Shown here: positions 18,101 through 25,815 of the stretch, piece by piece | Numbering within the stretch: position 1 is the stretch's first letter | Layout of the letters: the number at the start of each line of letters is the position of its first letter | From: CAYPAV01 sp964408805 | GTDB lineage: Bacteria; Pseudomonadota; Alphaproteobacteria; UBA8366 | NCBI GenBank assembly: GCA_964408805.1 | Contig: CAYPAV010000010.1 | Span: forward strand, 1 to 64,000 | Reading direction: 5' to 3' | Length of the DNA: 64,000 nucleotides | Translations under genes and position numbers: made by a program | Notes under the pieces: generated by a model | What the model was told of the DNA's origin: nothing | The model's database searches: none | Seen by the model: the letters and a program-made list of their open reading frames with translations, nothing else

Positions 18101-18529
18101 GGCATCGTCGAGGCTGGTCGGTCCCTCGGTGCCGGGGAGGGTGGGAACGTTAGTGCGGGCCGCCAGCGCGCGCGCGGCCGTCTTGTCACCGAACAGGTCG
18201 AGGGTTTCGGGATCCGGACCGACGAAGGTGAGCTCCGCCGCCCCGCAGGCGCGCGCGAATTCGGCGTTCTCCGCGAGGAAGCCATAGCCCGGATGGATGA
18301 ATTCGGCGCCGCAATCCTTGGCCGCCCCGACGATCTGTTCAGCGTCGAGATAGGCGGCAACCCCCTTGCCTTGAAGGGCGTGGGTCCGGTCGGCCATCCG
18401 GGTGTGGAGCGAGGCCGCATCGTCCTCGGAATGGATCGCGATCGTCTCGATGTCCAACTCGGCGGCGGCGCGCAGAATCCGAATCGCGATTTCGCCCCGA
18501 TTGGCGACCAGTAGACGTCTAGAACTCAT
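15164..18529 (-). CDS. Single-chain biotin-dependent acyl-CoA carboxylase (BC-BCCP-CT fusion)
   Basis: 1121 residues carrying all functions of an acyl-CoA carboxylase. Biotin carboxylase covers about 1-450 (N-R-G-E-I-A-I-R-I, the ATP-grasp Gly loop G-G-G-G-R-G at 163-168, R-L-Q-V-E-H-T). A linker leads to a biotinyl domain with E-A-M-K-M-Q, biotinylated Lys at 550. The carboxyltransferase occupies about 600-1121, with N- and C-half crotonase folds (F-T-E-G-G-G-G-R-P near 750; T-P-G-N-M-V-G-P-E). Single-chain enzymes of this order have been described as long-chain acyl-CoA carboxylases. Most bacteria use separate subunits. Substrate is a guess; neighbours suggest an acyl-CoA from ring or branched-chain degradation. 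Confidence 0.92.
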   Translation of the reverse strand: MSSRRLLVANRGEIAIRILRAAAELDIETIAIHSEDDAASLHTRMADRTHALQGKGVAAYLDAEQIVGAAKDCGAEFIHPGYGFLAENAEFARACGAAELTFVGPDPETLDLFGDKTAARALAARTNVPTLPGTEGPTSLDDAREFLDGLPAGQAMMVKALAGGGGRGTRAVHDAAALADTFALCAAEAGQAFGNDALYVERLIEGARHVEVQVIGDGTGAVSHLGERDCSIQRRYQKIVEIAPSPWLDPKLRERLVEAAVRLAEAADYRSLGTVEFLVEGDDFYFIETNARLQVEHTVTEEVTGIDLVQAQIEVAAGRSLAELGLTQDEVPDPRGHAIQLRVNMERMTADGDARPSGGTLSAFEVPSGPGVRVDSFGYAGYTTSPSFDSLLAKLIVHSTTPRFEDALRKAGRALAEFKISGVDTNQAFLANIIRHPKFVAGEAHTRFIDGHAADLLAAESETGSERYFTDAPARGLVGTKLDSSDPLAVLDHGKSADAILESNTAAGADAPDGTIAVPAPMQGTIVSIDVAVGDAIHVGQQLLIMEAMKMQHVIEAEIGGYLRNLVVGEGDTVFEDHPLLFIEPADVDRPDEDEDENIDLDALRPDLQEVEARQAMRLDSERPDAVARRERTNQRTARLNVIDLCDEDSFIEYGSLVLAARRMRYDMDELIRKTPADGLIAGMGRVNGDLFDDEAARTMIMSYDYTVLAGTQGKKNHQKKDRMFELAEKWRLPMVFFTEGGGGRPGDTDVIFSANLHTPAFHLFGRLSGLVPLVGITSGRCFAGNAVLLGCCDVVIATADSTIGMGGPAMIEGGGLGVFRPEEVGPMSVMRANGVVDIAVEDEAEAVQAAKRYLSYFQGTLQDWDCADQRLLRRVIPEDRLRIYDVRKVIELMADKDSVLELRKDFGLGMVTSLIRIEGRPIGLIANNPSHLAGAIDSDGADKAAHFMQICDAYDIPLVSLCDTPGNMVGPEAEKTALVRHCCRLYVIAANVTVPLFTVVLRKGYGLGAQAMAAGGFHAPFFVISWPTGEFGGMGLEGAVKLGYRDKLQAIEDPDERMAEYERMVAAMYAQGKAINAASLFELDNVIDPAETRRWIIEGLRASPPPEKRSGKKHAWVDTW

Positions 18530-18631
18530 GAATCATGTTCCCCGTCGATCCTCCGATGGGCGAAACCAAATCGCCCTAGGGGAAAGTTAGATCGAAGCGG
18601 AGACGCTTAAACCGATCCGGGGGGATAGGCT

Positions 18632-19798
18632 CTAAGTATCGATCCGGAGCCGTTGAATGGCGTCCTCGTCGAGTTCGAGTCCGAGACCGGGGCCGTCAGG
18701 AATCGGAATTTCGCCATTTACCGGTTTGATCGGGTTGGTGACGATGTCTTCCGCGAGGGCCCCGCTGATCCCGACCGCGAAAACGCCGGCCATTACCGGC
18801 GTAGGCCAGGCCGCGCAGAGCTGCGCCACCGACGAGGTGGCGACGCTGGTGCTTGGGTGGTTACCGGGATTGATGCCGATCCCGGCGGCGCCCATCAGGT
18901 TCCAGAGCTTGCGGATATGATAGATCCCGCCGTTCTTGGCGATCTTGGTTTGGGCCGAACTGGCCGCGCGCTTGTTGATGATGTCGAGGAGGGAGTGGTC
19001 GGTGGAGACCGATTCGTCCGCCATGATCGGCATGCGAACCGCGCGGGCCAAGGCCGCCATGCCGTCGATATCCCAGATCGCGAGCGGCTGTTCTGCGGTT
19101 TCGATATCGAACGGCTCGAGGCGCTTGAGCAGGCGAAGGGCGGCGTCGTAGTCGAGCGCGGCGTTGGCGTCGACCCGGATCTCGATATCGCCGCCGAAGG
19201 TTTTCCGCAGCGCTTCGGCATTCCGGAAATCCTCGGCTGCATCGATGCCGATCTTCAGGACGAGGTGGCGGAACCCGCGATCGAAAAAGCCGTGCGCGGA
19301 GTCGAGTAGGGACTCGACCGTGCCCTTCATCGAAAGGACGGCGGCGACCCGTACGCGGTCGCGGCATTTCCCGCCGAGCAATTGGTGGATCGGAACGCCC
19401 AGGACCTTGCCCATGATGTCGTAGAGCGCATCGCCGACCGCGGCCTGAGCGTAGAGCGTGTTGTACATGCTCTCATTCAGCCCGTGCATGATGGCGGCGA
19501 TATCGAAGGGCGAGCGGCCGACGAGTTGCGGTTCGAAATGGTCCTTGATGGTCCGGATCATGTTGTCGAGCGTCTCGGAGCTGCCTTGGCGGCGCCAAGC
19601 CTGGCTTTCGCCGATCCCGTTGATGCCTTGGTCGGTGTGGACGCGGACGATCAGCGTTTCCACCACCGGCCGCGCACCGCCGGTCGAGATCTTGAACGGC
19701 GTCTCGAAGGGTGTATGGAGGGGGATGCACTCCACTTGCGTGATTTTTACGCGATTGCGGTCCGCCGCAGCGATGGTGACTTCGGCCAAGTCGTTCAT
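18632..19798 (-). CDS. Mandelate racemase/muconate lactonizing enzyme family protein
   Basis: 388 residues, enolase superfamily. The capping domain comes first (V-E-C-I-P-L-H-T-P-F). The barrel has the K-I-G motif of the catalytic Lys, R-V-D-A-N-A with the first metal Asp, T-A-E-Q-P-L with the Glu ligand and A-D-E-S with the third ligand. Such enzymes are cycloisomerases, dehydratases or epimerases. The ATG at 19798 is preferred over the GTG three codons upstream because GGAAGG lies 8 bases before it. It lies 102 bases upstream of the carboxylase gene on the same strand and is divergent from an LLM oxidoreductase. Possibly a muconate-like cycloisomerase. Confidence 0.87.
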   Translation of the reverse strand: MNDLAEVTIAAADRNRVKITQVECIPLHTPFETPFKISTGGARPVVETLIVRVHTDQGINGIGESQAWRRQGSSETLDNMIRTIKDHFEPQLVGRSPFDIAAIMHGLNESMYNTLYAQAAVGDALYDIMGKVLGVPIHQLLGGKCRDRVRVAAVLSMKGTVESLLDSAHGFFDRGFRHLVLKIGIDAAEDFRNAEALRKTFGGDIEIRVDANAALDYDAALRLLKRLEPFDIETAEQPLAIWDIDGMAALARAVRMPIMADESVSTDHSLLDIINKRAASSAQTKIAKNGGIYHIRKLWNLMGAAGIGINPGNHPSTSVATSSVAQLCAAWPTPVMAGVFAVGISGALAEDIVTNPIKPVNGEIPIPDGPGLGLELDEDAIQRLRIDT

Positions 19799-19949
19799 GG
19801 TTCCCACCTTCCGTCGTTCGTCTCGGTGTTAAGCTACCATATAGGTCGCCGGCGTACGATTCCCGGCCGGCCGTATCCCTGGTTGTTGTCGTCGGACGGC
19901 AACGGGGTACTCTTTGAAGAGGGCGAATTGCAGAACCGGGAGAAGAGGC

Positions 19950-20912
19950 ATGAAATTCGGACTGGGAATTCCACATCGCGGGCCGTTGGCGACGCCGGAG
20001 ATCGCGCGCGAACTCGCCGAGAAGGCGGAGGCGCTCGGCTACGACTACATCATCGTTCCCGACCACATCGTCATTCCTCGGATGATCGATCCCAATTATC
20101 CCTATAGCGAGACGGGCGAATTTCCGTGGCGGCAGGGCGGCGGATCGGACAGCTTCGAGCAGTTCACCATGCTGGCTTGGCTGGCCGCGGTGACGACGAA
20201 AATCCGGGTGATGACCTCGGTCGTGGTCGTGCCTCATCGCAATCCCCTGTTCATGGCGAAGTCGCTGGCGACGACGGATGTGCTCTCGGGCGGGCGGGTC
20301 ACGGTCGGGTGTGGTGCCGGCTGGATGCGCGAAGAATTCGAGGCCTTGAATCTCCCCGATTTCAAGGCGCGCGGGCGTGTCACGGACGAATATATCGAGG
20401 CGATGAAGGTCGCCTGGACCGATCCCGATCCCAGCTATTCCGGAGAATTCGTGAACTTCGCCAATATCGATACCGACCCCCGTCCGGTGCAGAAACCCCA
20501 CCCGCCGATCTGGATCGGCGGCGAAAGCATGCCGGCGATGCGCCGGGCCGTCCGATTGGGCGACGGCTGGTATCCCTTCGGCAGCAATCCGACATTCCGC
20601 ATGGACCGGCTGGAGTCCTACAAGACGCGGCTTGCGAAACTGCATGAGCTGGCCGACGGGGCGGGCCGGGATCCCGCCTCGATCGATCTCGCCTACAACT
20701 GCGCCTTTCACAGTGTCGAAGAGCAACCCCATGTCGACGGTGGACGCCAGGCCTTCACGGGATCGCCGGATACGCGGGCCGCGGACGTCCATGCCTTCGC
20801 GGAACTGGGTCTCGGCACCATGATCATGAACCTGATGGCGGGCGAGAAGTCTGAAATGCTGGATCGCATGACGGAGTTCGCGGAAAACGTGATGCCGTTG
20901 GCGAAGGACTGA
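19950..20912 (+). CDS. LLM-class flavin-dependent oxidoreductase (TIGR03619-like)
   Basis: 320 residues. It begins M-K-F-G-L-G-I-P and has the LLM landmarks Y-I-I-V-P-D-H-I, S-G-G-R-V-T-V-G-C-G-A-G-W and P-P-I-W-I-G-G-E-S. This group is annotated as F420-dependent in actinobacteria but occurs in proteobacteria with FMN. GAAGAGG just before the ATG at 19950 sets the start; the frame upstream is not conserved-looking. It is divergent from the enolase-superfamily gene, and a short unknown gene converges on it 26 bases downstream. Confidence 0.87.
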   Translation: MKFGLGIPHRGPLATPEIARELAEKAEALGYDYIIVPDHIVIPRMIDPNYPYSETGEFPWRQGGGSDSFEQFTMLAWLAAVTTKIRVMTSVVVVPHRNPLFMAKSLATTDVLSGGRVTVGCGAGWMREEFEALNLPDFKARGRVTDEYIEAMKVAWTDPDPSYSGEFVNFANIDTDPRPVQKPHPPIWIGGESMPAMRRAVRLGDGWYPFGSNPTFRMDRLESYKTRLAKLHELADGAGRDPASIDLAYNCAFHSVEEQPHVDGGRQAFTGSPDTRAADVHAFAELGLGTMIMNLMAGEKSEMLDRMTEFAENVMPLAKD

Positions 20913-20938
20913 AGCTGGAACAGGACGCCGGAGTCACG

Positions 20939-21568
20939 TCAACCGAGTGTCGTCGTTCGAACGATCGTATCGAGGGTCAATTGGCGGCGGCGGCGGAAGC
21001 GGTCCATCGCTTTGTCGGCATCCGGATTGGGAGATTTTCCCCAGAAACGTGACGCCTCCCAGACCGACAGGTCCCGGTACCAGGTCATGAGAAGAACCTC
21101 GGCCCAGCCGGGTTTTTCGGAAAGCCGCCGCCAGAAGCCCTTGATCTCGCATTCGAAGACCGCCTCCATATTCGGCCAAGCCTCCTCGGACAACTCCAGA
21201 AATTCGGGCCAATCCTCCGCCGCGACATCGAACCAGCGATGGGCGTAGATGCCTTCGGCTGCGGGCGGGGTGTTGTCTGTCGGCCGAACCGTCGGCGACA
21301 GCAATTCGACGGAGAGCGTTTCGATATTTGAATCGAACGCGACCGCAAGGCCGCCCGACTCCCGCGCCGCCGCTTCATCCGGCCAGTCGGTGACGACGAT
21401 CCCCTCATTCGCTCCCAGGCCGATATGGCCCAACCACAAACCGTAAAAATGACCACTCGCCGCCTCCACATCGGCGGCGCCCTCGACCTTGATACGGCCG
21501 GTCAGGCCGGGCCATCCATTGGTCGGCACCTTGACGGTTCGGTATTCGTAGGTTCGATTTTGCGGCAT
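20939..21568 (-). CDS. Uncharacterised protein, possibly NIPSNAP-like alpha/beta barrel
   Basis: 209 residues, soluble, no signal peptide. Aromatic-rich blocks such as Y-A-H-R-W-F-D-V, E-A-W-P-N-M-E and L-M-T-W-Y-R-D-L-S-V-W-E lie in the C-terminal half. Their spacing recalls the dimeric alpha/beta barrel (NIPSNAP, EthD-type) fold, in two tandem halves. I cannot name a reaction. Such small barrels often accompany oxidative catabolism genes, and an LLM oxidoreductase gene is the convergent neighbour. GC content is like the surroundings. Confidence 0.55.
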   Translation of the reverse strand: MPQNRTYEYRTVKVPTNGWPGLTGRIKVEGAADVEAASGHFYGLWLGHIGLGANEGIVVTDWPDEAAARESGGLAVAFDSNIETLSVELLSPTVRPTDNTPPAAEGIYAHRWFDVAAEDWPEFLELSEEAWPNMEAVFECEIKGFWRRLSEKPGWAEVLLMTWYRDLSVWEASRFWGKSPNPDADKAMDRFRRRRQLTLDTIVRTTTLG

Positions 21569-21752
21569 GCGAAACTCGCAGGGCGGTCCAAAGGATGAAA
21601 CCGAAACAGGTTAGCGAAAGCACCGCCGGGCGCAATTTTTTAACGAATTGATAATGATTTGGTGTTTAGGTCAATGGGCTCAATCCGCCTTAACGATAAA
21701 AGAATAGGCCAAAAAGAAGCGGACGGCCGGTAATTGATCGTGAGGGGAGCCA

Positions 21753-22730
21753 ATGCCGGAACTCTATCCAGCGAACGCGGATATCTTGCTCGTCGAGCAG
21801 GACGGGCCGATGCGTCAGAACATTCGCGATATCCTGCGGCAGAACGGTTTCGATCGCGTCCGCGATTTCGACAGCCTGTCGGGTGCCGGTGGCAGCATTC
21901 AAATCGACGTGCCGGATCTGCTTTTCATCGACGCGAAACTCGGTCTTGGTCCGACCCAAAAATTCGTCTCGAACATTCGCCGCCATGAACTGGGTACCAA
22001 CCCTTTCGTCCCGATCATCGCAACACTATGGACGCCGGAAGCCGAGACGATAAACGGCCTGGTCGACGCGGGTGTCGATGATCTGGCAATCAAGCCGATC
22101 TCGCTGGCGCAATTGATGGACCGGATCGATCTCATCGTGAACAATCGCAAGCCCTTTGTCGTGACCGCTGAATTCATCGGACCGGACCGGCGCACCGGCG
22201 AGCGGGTCGATGCCGAGGCGATCGAAATACCCCAAATCCCGGTGCCGACGACATTGGCGATGAAGGCGCGGGGCGAGGATATCGACCCTTACACTCTGCA
22301 GAAATCCATCGCCCAGACGATGGACGAAATCAACAATCAGCGGCTGCTACGAATCGCCTATCAGATAGGCTTTTCGGCGAAACTTATCGGCGAATCGGGC
22401 GATATGCCGAATAAGATCAAGGAAAGGCGGGGCCATGCCGCGCGCCTGGTGAAGTTCGTTGATGAAATGAGCAGTCGCGTCCGGGGCACCGGCTACGAAA
22501 CCCTTCTCGATATCTGCAATGCGACCCGCGATCTCGCCGAAGCACTCCATAAGGAACCTCGCCTGCTTGATGAGCGACAAGTGATCATGCTGAAATCCCT
22601 ATCGGACGCGCTCGTGATGAGCCTCGATCCGTCCAAGGACACGGGCACCTTCGCAACCGAAATCGCGTCGATGGTCAAGCGCTTCGCCCACCGCGCTCGT
22701 TTCGACGCGGCCCTGGCGGCGGCCGAATAG
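21753..22730 (+). CDS. Response regulator (CheY-like receiver with helical output region)
   Basis: 325 residues. The receiver domain covers about 8-130: acidic Glu15/Asp17, phospho-acceptor Asp60 in L-F-I-D-A-K, Thr91 and Lys114 in I-K-P. A linker (E-F-I-G-P-D-R-R-T-G) precedes a long all-helical C-terminal region of about 150 residues without a recognisable DNA-binding or enzymatic motif. The P-D-R-R linker is common in alphaproteobacterial receivers. GAGGGGAG precedes the ATG. No histidine kinase is adjacent, so it is an orphan. The output is probably protein-protein. Confidence 0.82.
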   Translation: MPELYPANADILLVEQDGPMRQNIRDILRQNGFDRVRDFDSLSGAGGSIQIDVPDLLFIDAKLGLGPTQKFVSNIRRHELGTNPFVPIIATLWTPEAETINGLVDAGVDDLAIKPISLAQLMDRIDLIVNNRKPFVVTAEFIGPDRRTGERVDAEAIEIPQIPVPTTLAMKARGEDIDPYTLQKSIAQTMDEINNQRLLRIAYQIGFSAKLIGESGDMPNKIKERRGHAARLVKFVDEMSSRVRGTGYETLLDICNATRDLAEALHKEPRLLDERQVIMLKSLSDALVMSLDPSKDTGTFATEIASMVKRFAHRARFDAALAAAE

Positions 22731-22787
22731 GCGGGGCATTTCACGGTCTCGGCTTTTAAGAACCGAAATTTCGCGGTCCGGTTATCT

Positions 22788-23630
22788 TTAACCCGTTGGC
22801 GTGCCGCGAAGACAGGTGCGGTGAAGGACCCGCGGGAAGCGGGCGGCGTCGAAATTTGGGTCGGCGCGGTGAAGTAGGCACCGGTTATCCCACATCAGCA
22901 CATCACCCTTCCGCCATTGATGGCGGTAGACGAATTGCGATTCTGTCGAGTGCGCTTCCAGGCGTTCGATCCAGGCGCGGCCGTCCGCCATCGGAATCCC
23001 TTCCAGATGCGATGCATGGCAACCGATGAAGAGGGCTGTCCGCCCCGTTTCCGGATGGACCCGTGCCAAGGGGTGGTTCATTGGCGGCGCATCTTTTCGG
23101 TCTTCTTCGCTGATCGGTCGGTCGATGTTTTCCCGCGAGAGCTCCCAGCTATGAATGACCTCCATCCCGTCGAGCTTCGTCTTCTCGTCTCCGGGCAGCG
23201 CCTCGTAGGCGGCGTACATATTGGCGAAACAGGTATCGCCGCCCTCGGGCGGCAAATCGACCGCATGTAGGATCGTCGCCATCGAGGGGGCCGGCCGGAA
23301 GGATTTGTCGGAATGCCAAAGCGTCGATTTCACGGTGCCGCTCGGTTTGCCGCTCTCATCGAGGTTGGTGACCATATGGACGAACGGGAAATCGTCGATG
23401 CCCCGATTGCGTTGGGTGTGTCGCTCAAGCGTGCCGAACTGCTCCGTGAAGGCCATCTGTTGCCGCTTGTCGAGGGATTGATCTCGAAACACCAGTAATT
23501 GGTGCGCCAGGAGCGCGGCATGGATGGCGTCTCGAGATTCAAGCGATAGCGGAGCGGCGAGATCGAGCCCCGTCACTTCGGCCGCCATGAGTTCCGACAA
23601 GCGCTCTAAGCGAATGCTGTCACCCGACAT
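22788..23630 (-). CDS. TauD/TfdA family Fe(II)/2-oxoglutarate dioxygenase
   Basis: 280 residues. The iron triad is visible: the HxD motif in T-L-W-H-S-D-K and the distal His in L-L-H-R-A-D. The 2-oxoglutarate-binding Arg lies in R-V-L-H-R-T. The N-terminal V-T-G-L-D-L and L-L-V-F-R-D-Q-S stretches are family hallmarks. TauD releases sulfite from taurine and TfdA cleaves 2,4-D ethers; the substrate here is unknown. The ATG at 23630 follows GGAAGGG. It lies 13 bases downstream of a fumarylacetoacetate-hydrolase remnant, in line with the Rieske gene on the same strand. Confidence 0.9.
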   Translation of the reverse strand: MSGDSIRLERLSELMAAEVTGLDLAAPLSLESRDAIHAALLAHQLLVFRDQSLDKRQQMAFTEQFGTLERHTQRNRGIDDFPFVHMVTNLDESGKPSGTVKSTLWHSDKSFRPAPSMATILHAVDLPPEGGDTCFANMYAAYEALPGDEKTKLDGMEVIHSWELSRENIDRPISEEDRKDAPPMNHPLARVHPETGRTALFIGCHASHLEGIPMADGRAWIERLEAHSTESQFVYRHQWRKGDVLMWDNRCLLHRADPNFDAARFPRVLHRTCLRGTPTG

Positions 23631-23643
23631 CGTACCCTTCCTT

Positions 23644-23760
23644 TCATTCGTCCCGGGTAGGATTCGACAGGATACCGACCCGATCGAACTCGACCTCGAT
23701 TGTGTCCCCATCCTTCATGAAGACCAGCGGCTCCCAGCTCTTGTAAGGCACCGGCCTCTC
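23644..23760 (-). pseudogene. Remnant of fumarylacetoacetate hydrolase family gene (C-terminus only)
   Basis: In the minus frame ending at 23644, the last 35 codons read W-E-P-L-V-F-M-K-D-G-D-T-I-E-V-E-F and then V-G-I-L-S-N-P, closing with R-D-E. This is the C-terminal beta-strand and G-x-L-x-N-P signature of FAH/2-hydroxyhepta-diene-dioate isomerase family enzymes. Upstream in this frame the sequence merely overlaps the Rieske gene antisense-free in another register and is not FAH-like. The body of the FAH gene, about 240 codons, therefore seems deleted. The junction falls at about 23758-23762, at the Rieske stop codon. Confidence 0.65.
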
Positions 23761-24913
23761 AAACGGCCGCGTAGCCCAGGGCTTCCCGGACCGAGCGGTG
23801 AAAATGTTGCAGCCCCGGTTCGTTTCGGCCGTAAACGATGTGATCCTGGGCGCCGGCATGGAAACTCTTTTGAATCCCTTCGACCAGCGGGAAATCCTCT
23901 TCCATGACGACCCGCACGAGCAGGTCGAAATTCCGGTCCCAGTGGCGCTTGGCGCTCGCCGTTTCCGTCTTCTCGGGCGTATAGAGCGAAACATACATCC
24001 GGCATTCGTTGATCCCATCGCCGCTCGGAAAGAAATGCCAGGTTTCGACATGATCGCCCTGCATCACGAATACCGCATTCGGAAACAAGACGTAGACGAT
24101 GACCGTATAGGGCAGGATGTCCCAACTATCCTCGGGTTTATCCCGTAACGTCTCGATCGTCCGGCGCGCACCGACCATGCGGAGGTTGCGCGCCATGGGA
24201 TCGAAGGTCGTGAGATCGCCGTGAACAAGTGGCTCCAGGGTTTCGTTGTGGAGTGCCGAGACATGGTAGAGCTCGAGAAAGGTGTCGATCGCAAGCTTCC
24301 AGTTCATTTTCTGCTCAAGCACCCGGGTCTCGTAATGATGATAGCTTTCGAGACCGTAACCGGCGAAATCCGCGACACCGCTACCGAGTTGGTCGTCGAC
24401 CTCGAAACCGTCGCCCGGGGTCGGCCGAGCCCAGATCATGCCGTACTTCTCGACGACCGGTAACGGGACCAAGCCGTGCGTGTCCTTCGGCATGTCTTCG
24501 AAGGCATCCTCGCGGGGGCGCGAGCGGAGGCGTCCGTCGAGGTCGTAGCGCCAGGCATGGTAGGGACACAGGAAGCCCTTTTCCGACCGGCCGCAGCCTT
24601 CGGCGACGCGTGCGCCGCGATGTCGACAGACATTCATCATGGCGTTGAGCCGGCCATCCTTGCCGCGCGTCAGAACGATTGGCACGTCGGTATAGTCGTG
24701 CGTCAAATAATCGCCCGGTTCGGGTATCAGATTGCTCAGGCCGATGAACAACGGGTGCTCGCTGAAGAAGGCCCGCCGTTCATCGCTCGCCTGCTTCTCG
24801 CAGATGTAATCGTCGACCGGATTCTCGTAAATCCCGTCGACCATATCCGTACCGCCCTTGTCGAGATGGCCGAGCAGGGCCCGCCCAAGGCGGACATGTT
24901 CCGACTGTTGCAT
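23759..24913 (-). CDS. Rieske non-heme iron oxygenase, large (alpha) subunit
   Basis: 384 residues. The Rieske [2Fe-2S] cluster ligands are in N-V-C-R-H-R-G and C-P-Y-H-A-W (about residues 95-118). The mononuclear iron region reads N-W-K-L-A-I-D-T-F-L-E-L-Y-H-V-S-A-L-H, giving the bridging Asp and two His. Family members hydroxylate or demethylate aromatic and related rings and need a reductase, which is not nearby. The start at 24913 has a near-perfect GGAGGAGGAA 4-5 bases upstream. The 3' end abuts the FAH remnant, and a BadI-like hydrolase follows upstream on the same strand. Confidence 0.92.
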   Translation of the reverse strand: MQQSEHVRLGRALLGHLDKGGTDMVDGIYENPVDDYICEKQASDERRAFFSEHPLFIGLSNLIPEPGDYLTHDYTDVPIVLTRGKDGRLNAMMNVCRHRGARVAEGCGRSEKGFLCPYHAWRYDLDGRLRSRPREDAFEDMPKDTHGLVPLPVVEKYGMIWARPTPGDGFEVDDQLGSGVADFAGYGLESYHHYETRVLEQKMNWKLAIDTFLELYHVSALHNETLEPLVHGDLTTFDPMARNLRMVGARRTIETLRDKPEDSWDILPYTVIVYVLFPNAVFVMQGDHVETWHFFPSGDGINECRMYVSLYTPEKTETASAKRHWDRNFDLLVRVVMEEDFPLVEGIQKSFHAGAQDHIVYGRNEPGLQHFHRSVREALGYAAV

Positions 24914-24983
24914 GGATTCCTCCTCCGGCGGATGGCCGCCGAAATCGTCCCACAATCTATTTAGCGCGATTCCGGCGGCGTCT

Positions 24984-25775
24984 CTAGGCCACGTATTTAT
25001 GAAACTCCGGCGGCCGCTTCTCGTTCAGCGCTTGCACGCCCTCCTTGGACTCGTCGGTCTCGTAATAGAGCCGCAGGGCCTGCATGCCGAGACCGCCGAT
25101 GCCGCGGATATTCTCGCTGTCGGCGTTGAAGGAACGCTTGGCGATCGCGATCGCGGTAGGGCTGCGCTGGGCGAGCTCGGCGGTCCAGGCCGCGACCTCC
25201 TCGTCCAGCTTCTCGTCCGGTACGACGGCATTGACGAGACCCATATCGAGCGCTTCCTCGGCGCTGTAGCGCCGGCACATATACCAGATCTCGCGAGCCT
25301 TCTTCTCGCCGACGGCGCGGGCCAGATAGGCGGTTCCGAAGCCTGGATCAACAGAGCCCATCTTCGGCCCGACCTGCCCGAAAATGGCGTTATCGGACGC
25401 GATCGTCATGTCGCAGATCGTCGCCAGCACGTTGCCGCCGCCGATCGAATAGCCGCGCACCCGGGCAACGACCGGCTTCGGTACGTCGCGGATCACCGAA
25501 TGCAGCTCCTCGACCGGCATGCCGACGGAGCCCCTTGCGTCCTCGTCGCCGTACTGGCCGTCGTGATCCTTCTGGTCGCCGCCGGTGCAGAATGCCTTCT
25601 CGCCGGCGCCCGTCAGCACGATGACGCCGATATTCTTGTCCCAGCCGGCCTTCAGGAAGGCGTTGATCAACTCGACCACGGTCTTCGGCCGGAAGGCGTT
25701 ATAGACCTCGGGGCGATTGATGGTGATGGTCGCGACCCGGTCGGCCTCTTCGTAGATGATGTCTTGGAAGTCCAT
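24984..25775 (-). CDS. badI: 2-ketocyclohexanecarboxyl-CoA hydrolase (BadI-like)
   Basis: 263 residues, crotonase superfamily. From recall it is very close to Rhodopseudomonas palustris BadI: M-x-F-x-D-[IL]-I-Y-E start, F-C-T-G-G-D-Q, Y-x-I-G-G-G-N-V-L-A-T-I-C-D, F-G-Q-V-G-P-K-M-G-S-V-D-P-G, K-K-A-R-E-I-W-Y-M-C and Y-x-T-D-E-S. BadI hydrolytically opens 2-ketocyclohexane-1-carboxyl-CoA to pimeloyl-CoA in alicyclic acid degradation. The conserved S-V-D-P-G is shared with naphthoate synthase MenB, its nearest relative. No badF/G/H-like dehydrogenase is adjacent. The ATG at 25775 is where similarity starts. Another enoyl-CoA hydratase lies 40 bases upstream. Confidence 0.85.
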   Translation of the reverse strand: MDFQDIIYEEADRVATITINRPEVYNAFRPKTVVELINAFLKAGWDKNIGVIVLTGAGEKAFCTGGDQKDHDGQYGDEDARGSVGMPVEELHSVIRDVPKPVVARVRGYSIGGGNVLATICDMTIASDNAIFGQVGPKMGSVDPGFGTAYLARAVGEKKAREIWYMCRRYSAEEALDMGLVNAVVPDEKLDEEVAAWTAELAQRSPTAIAIAKRSFNADSENIRGIGGLGMQALRLYYETDESKEGVQALNEKRPPEFHKYVA

Positions 25776-25815
25776 GTCTCGTTCTCTCCGGTTGGGTGAA
25801 TAGGTTTCGGCGGTA

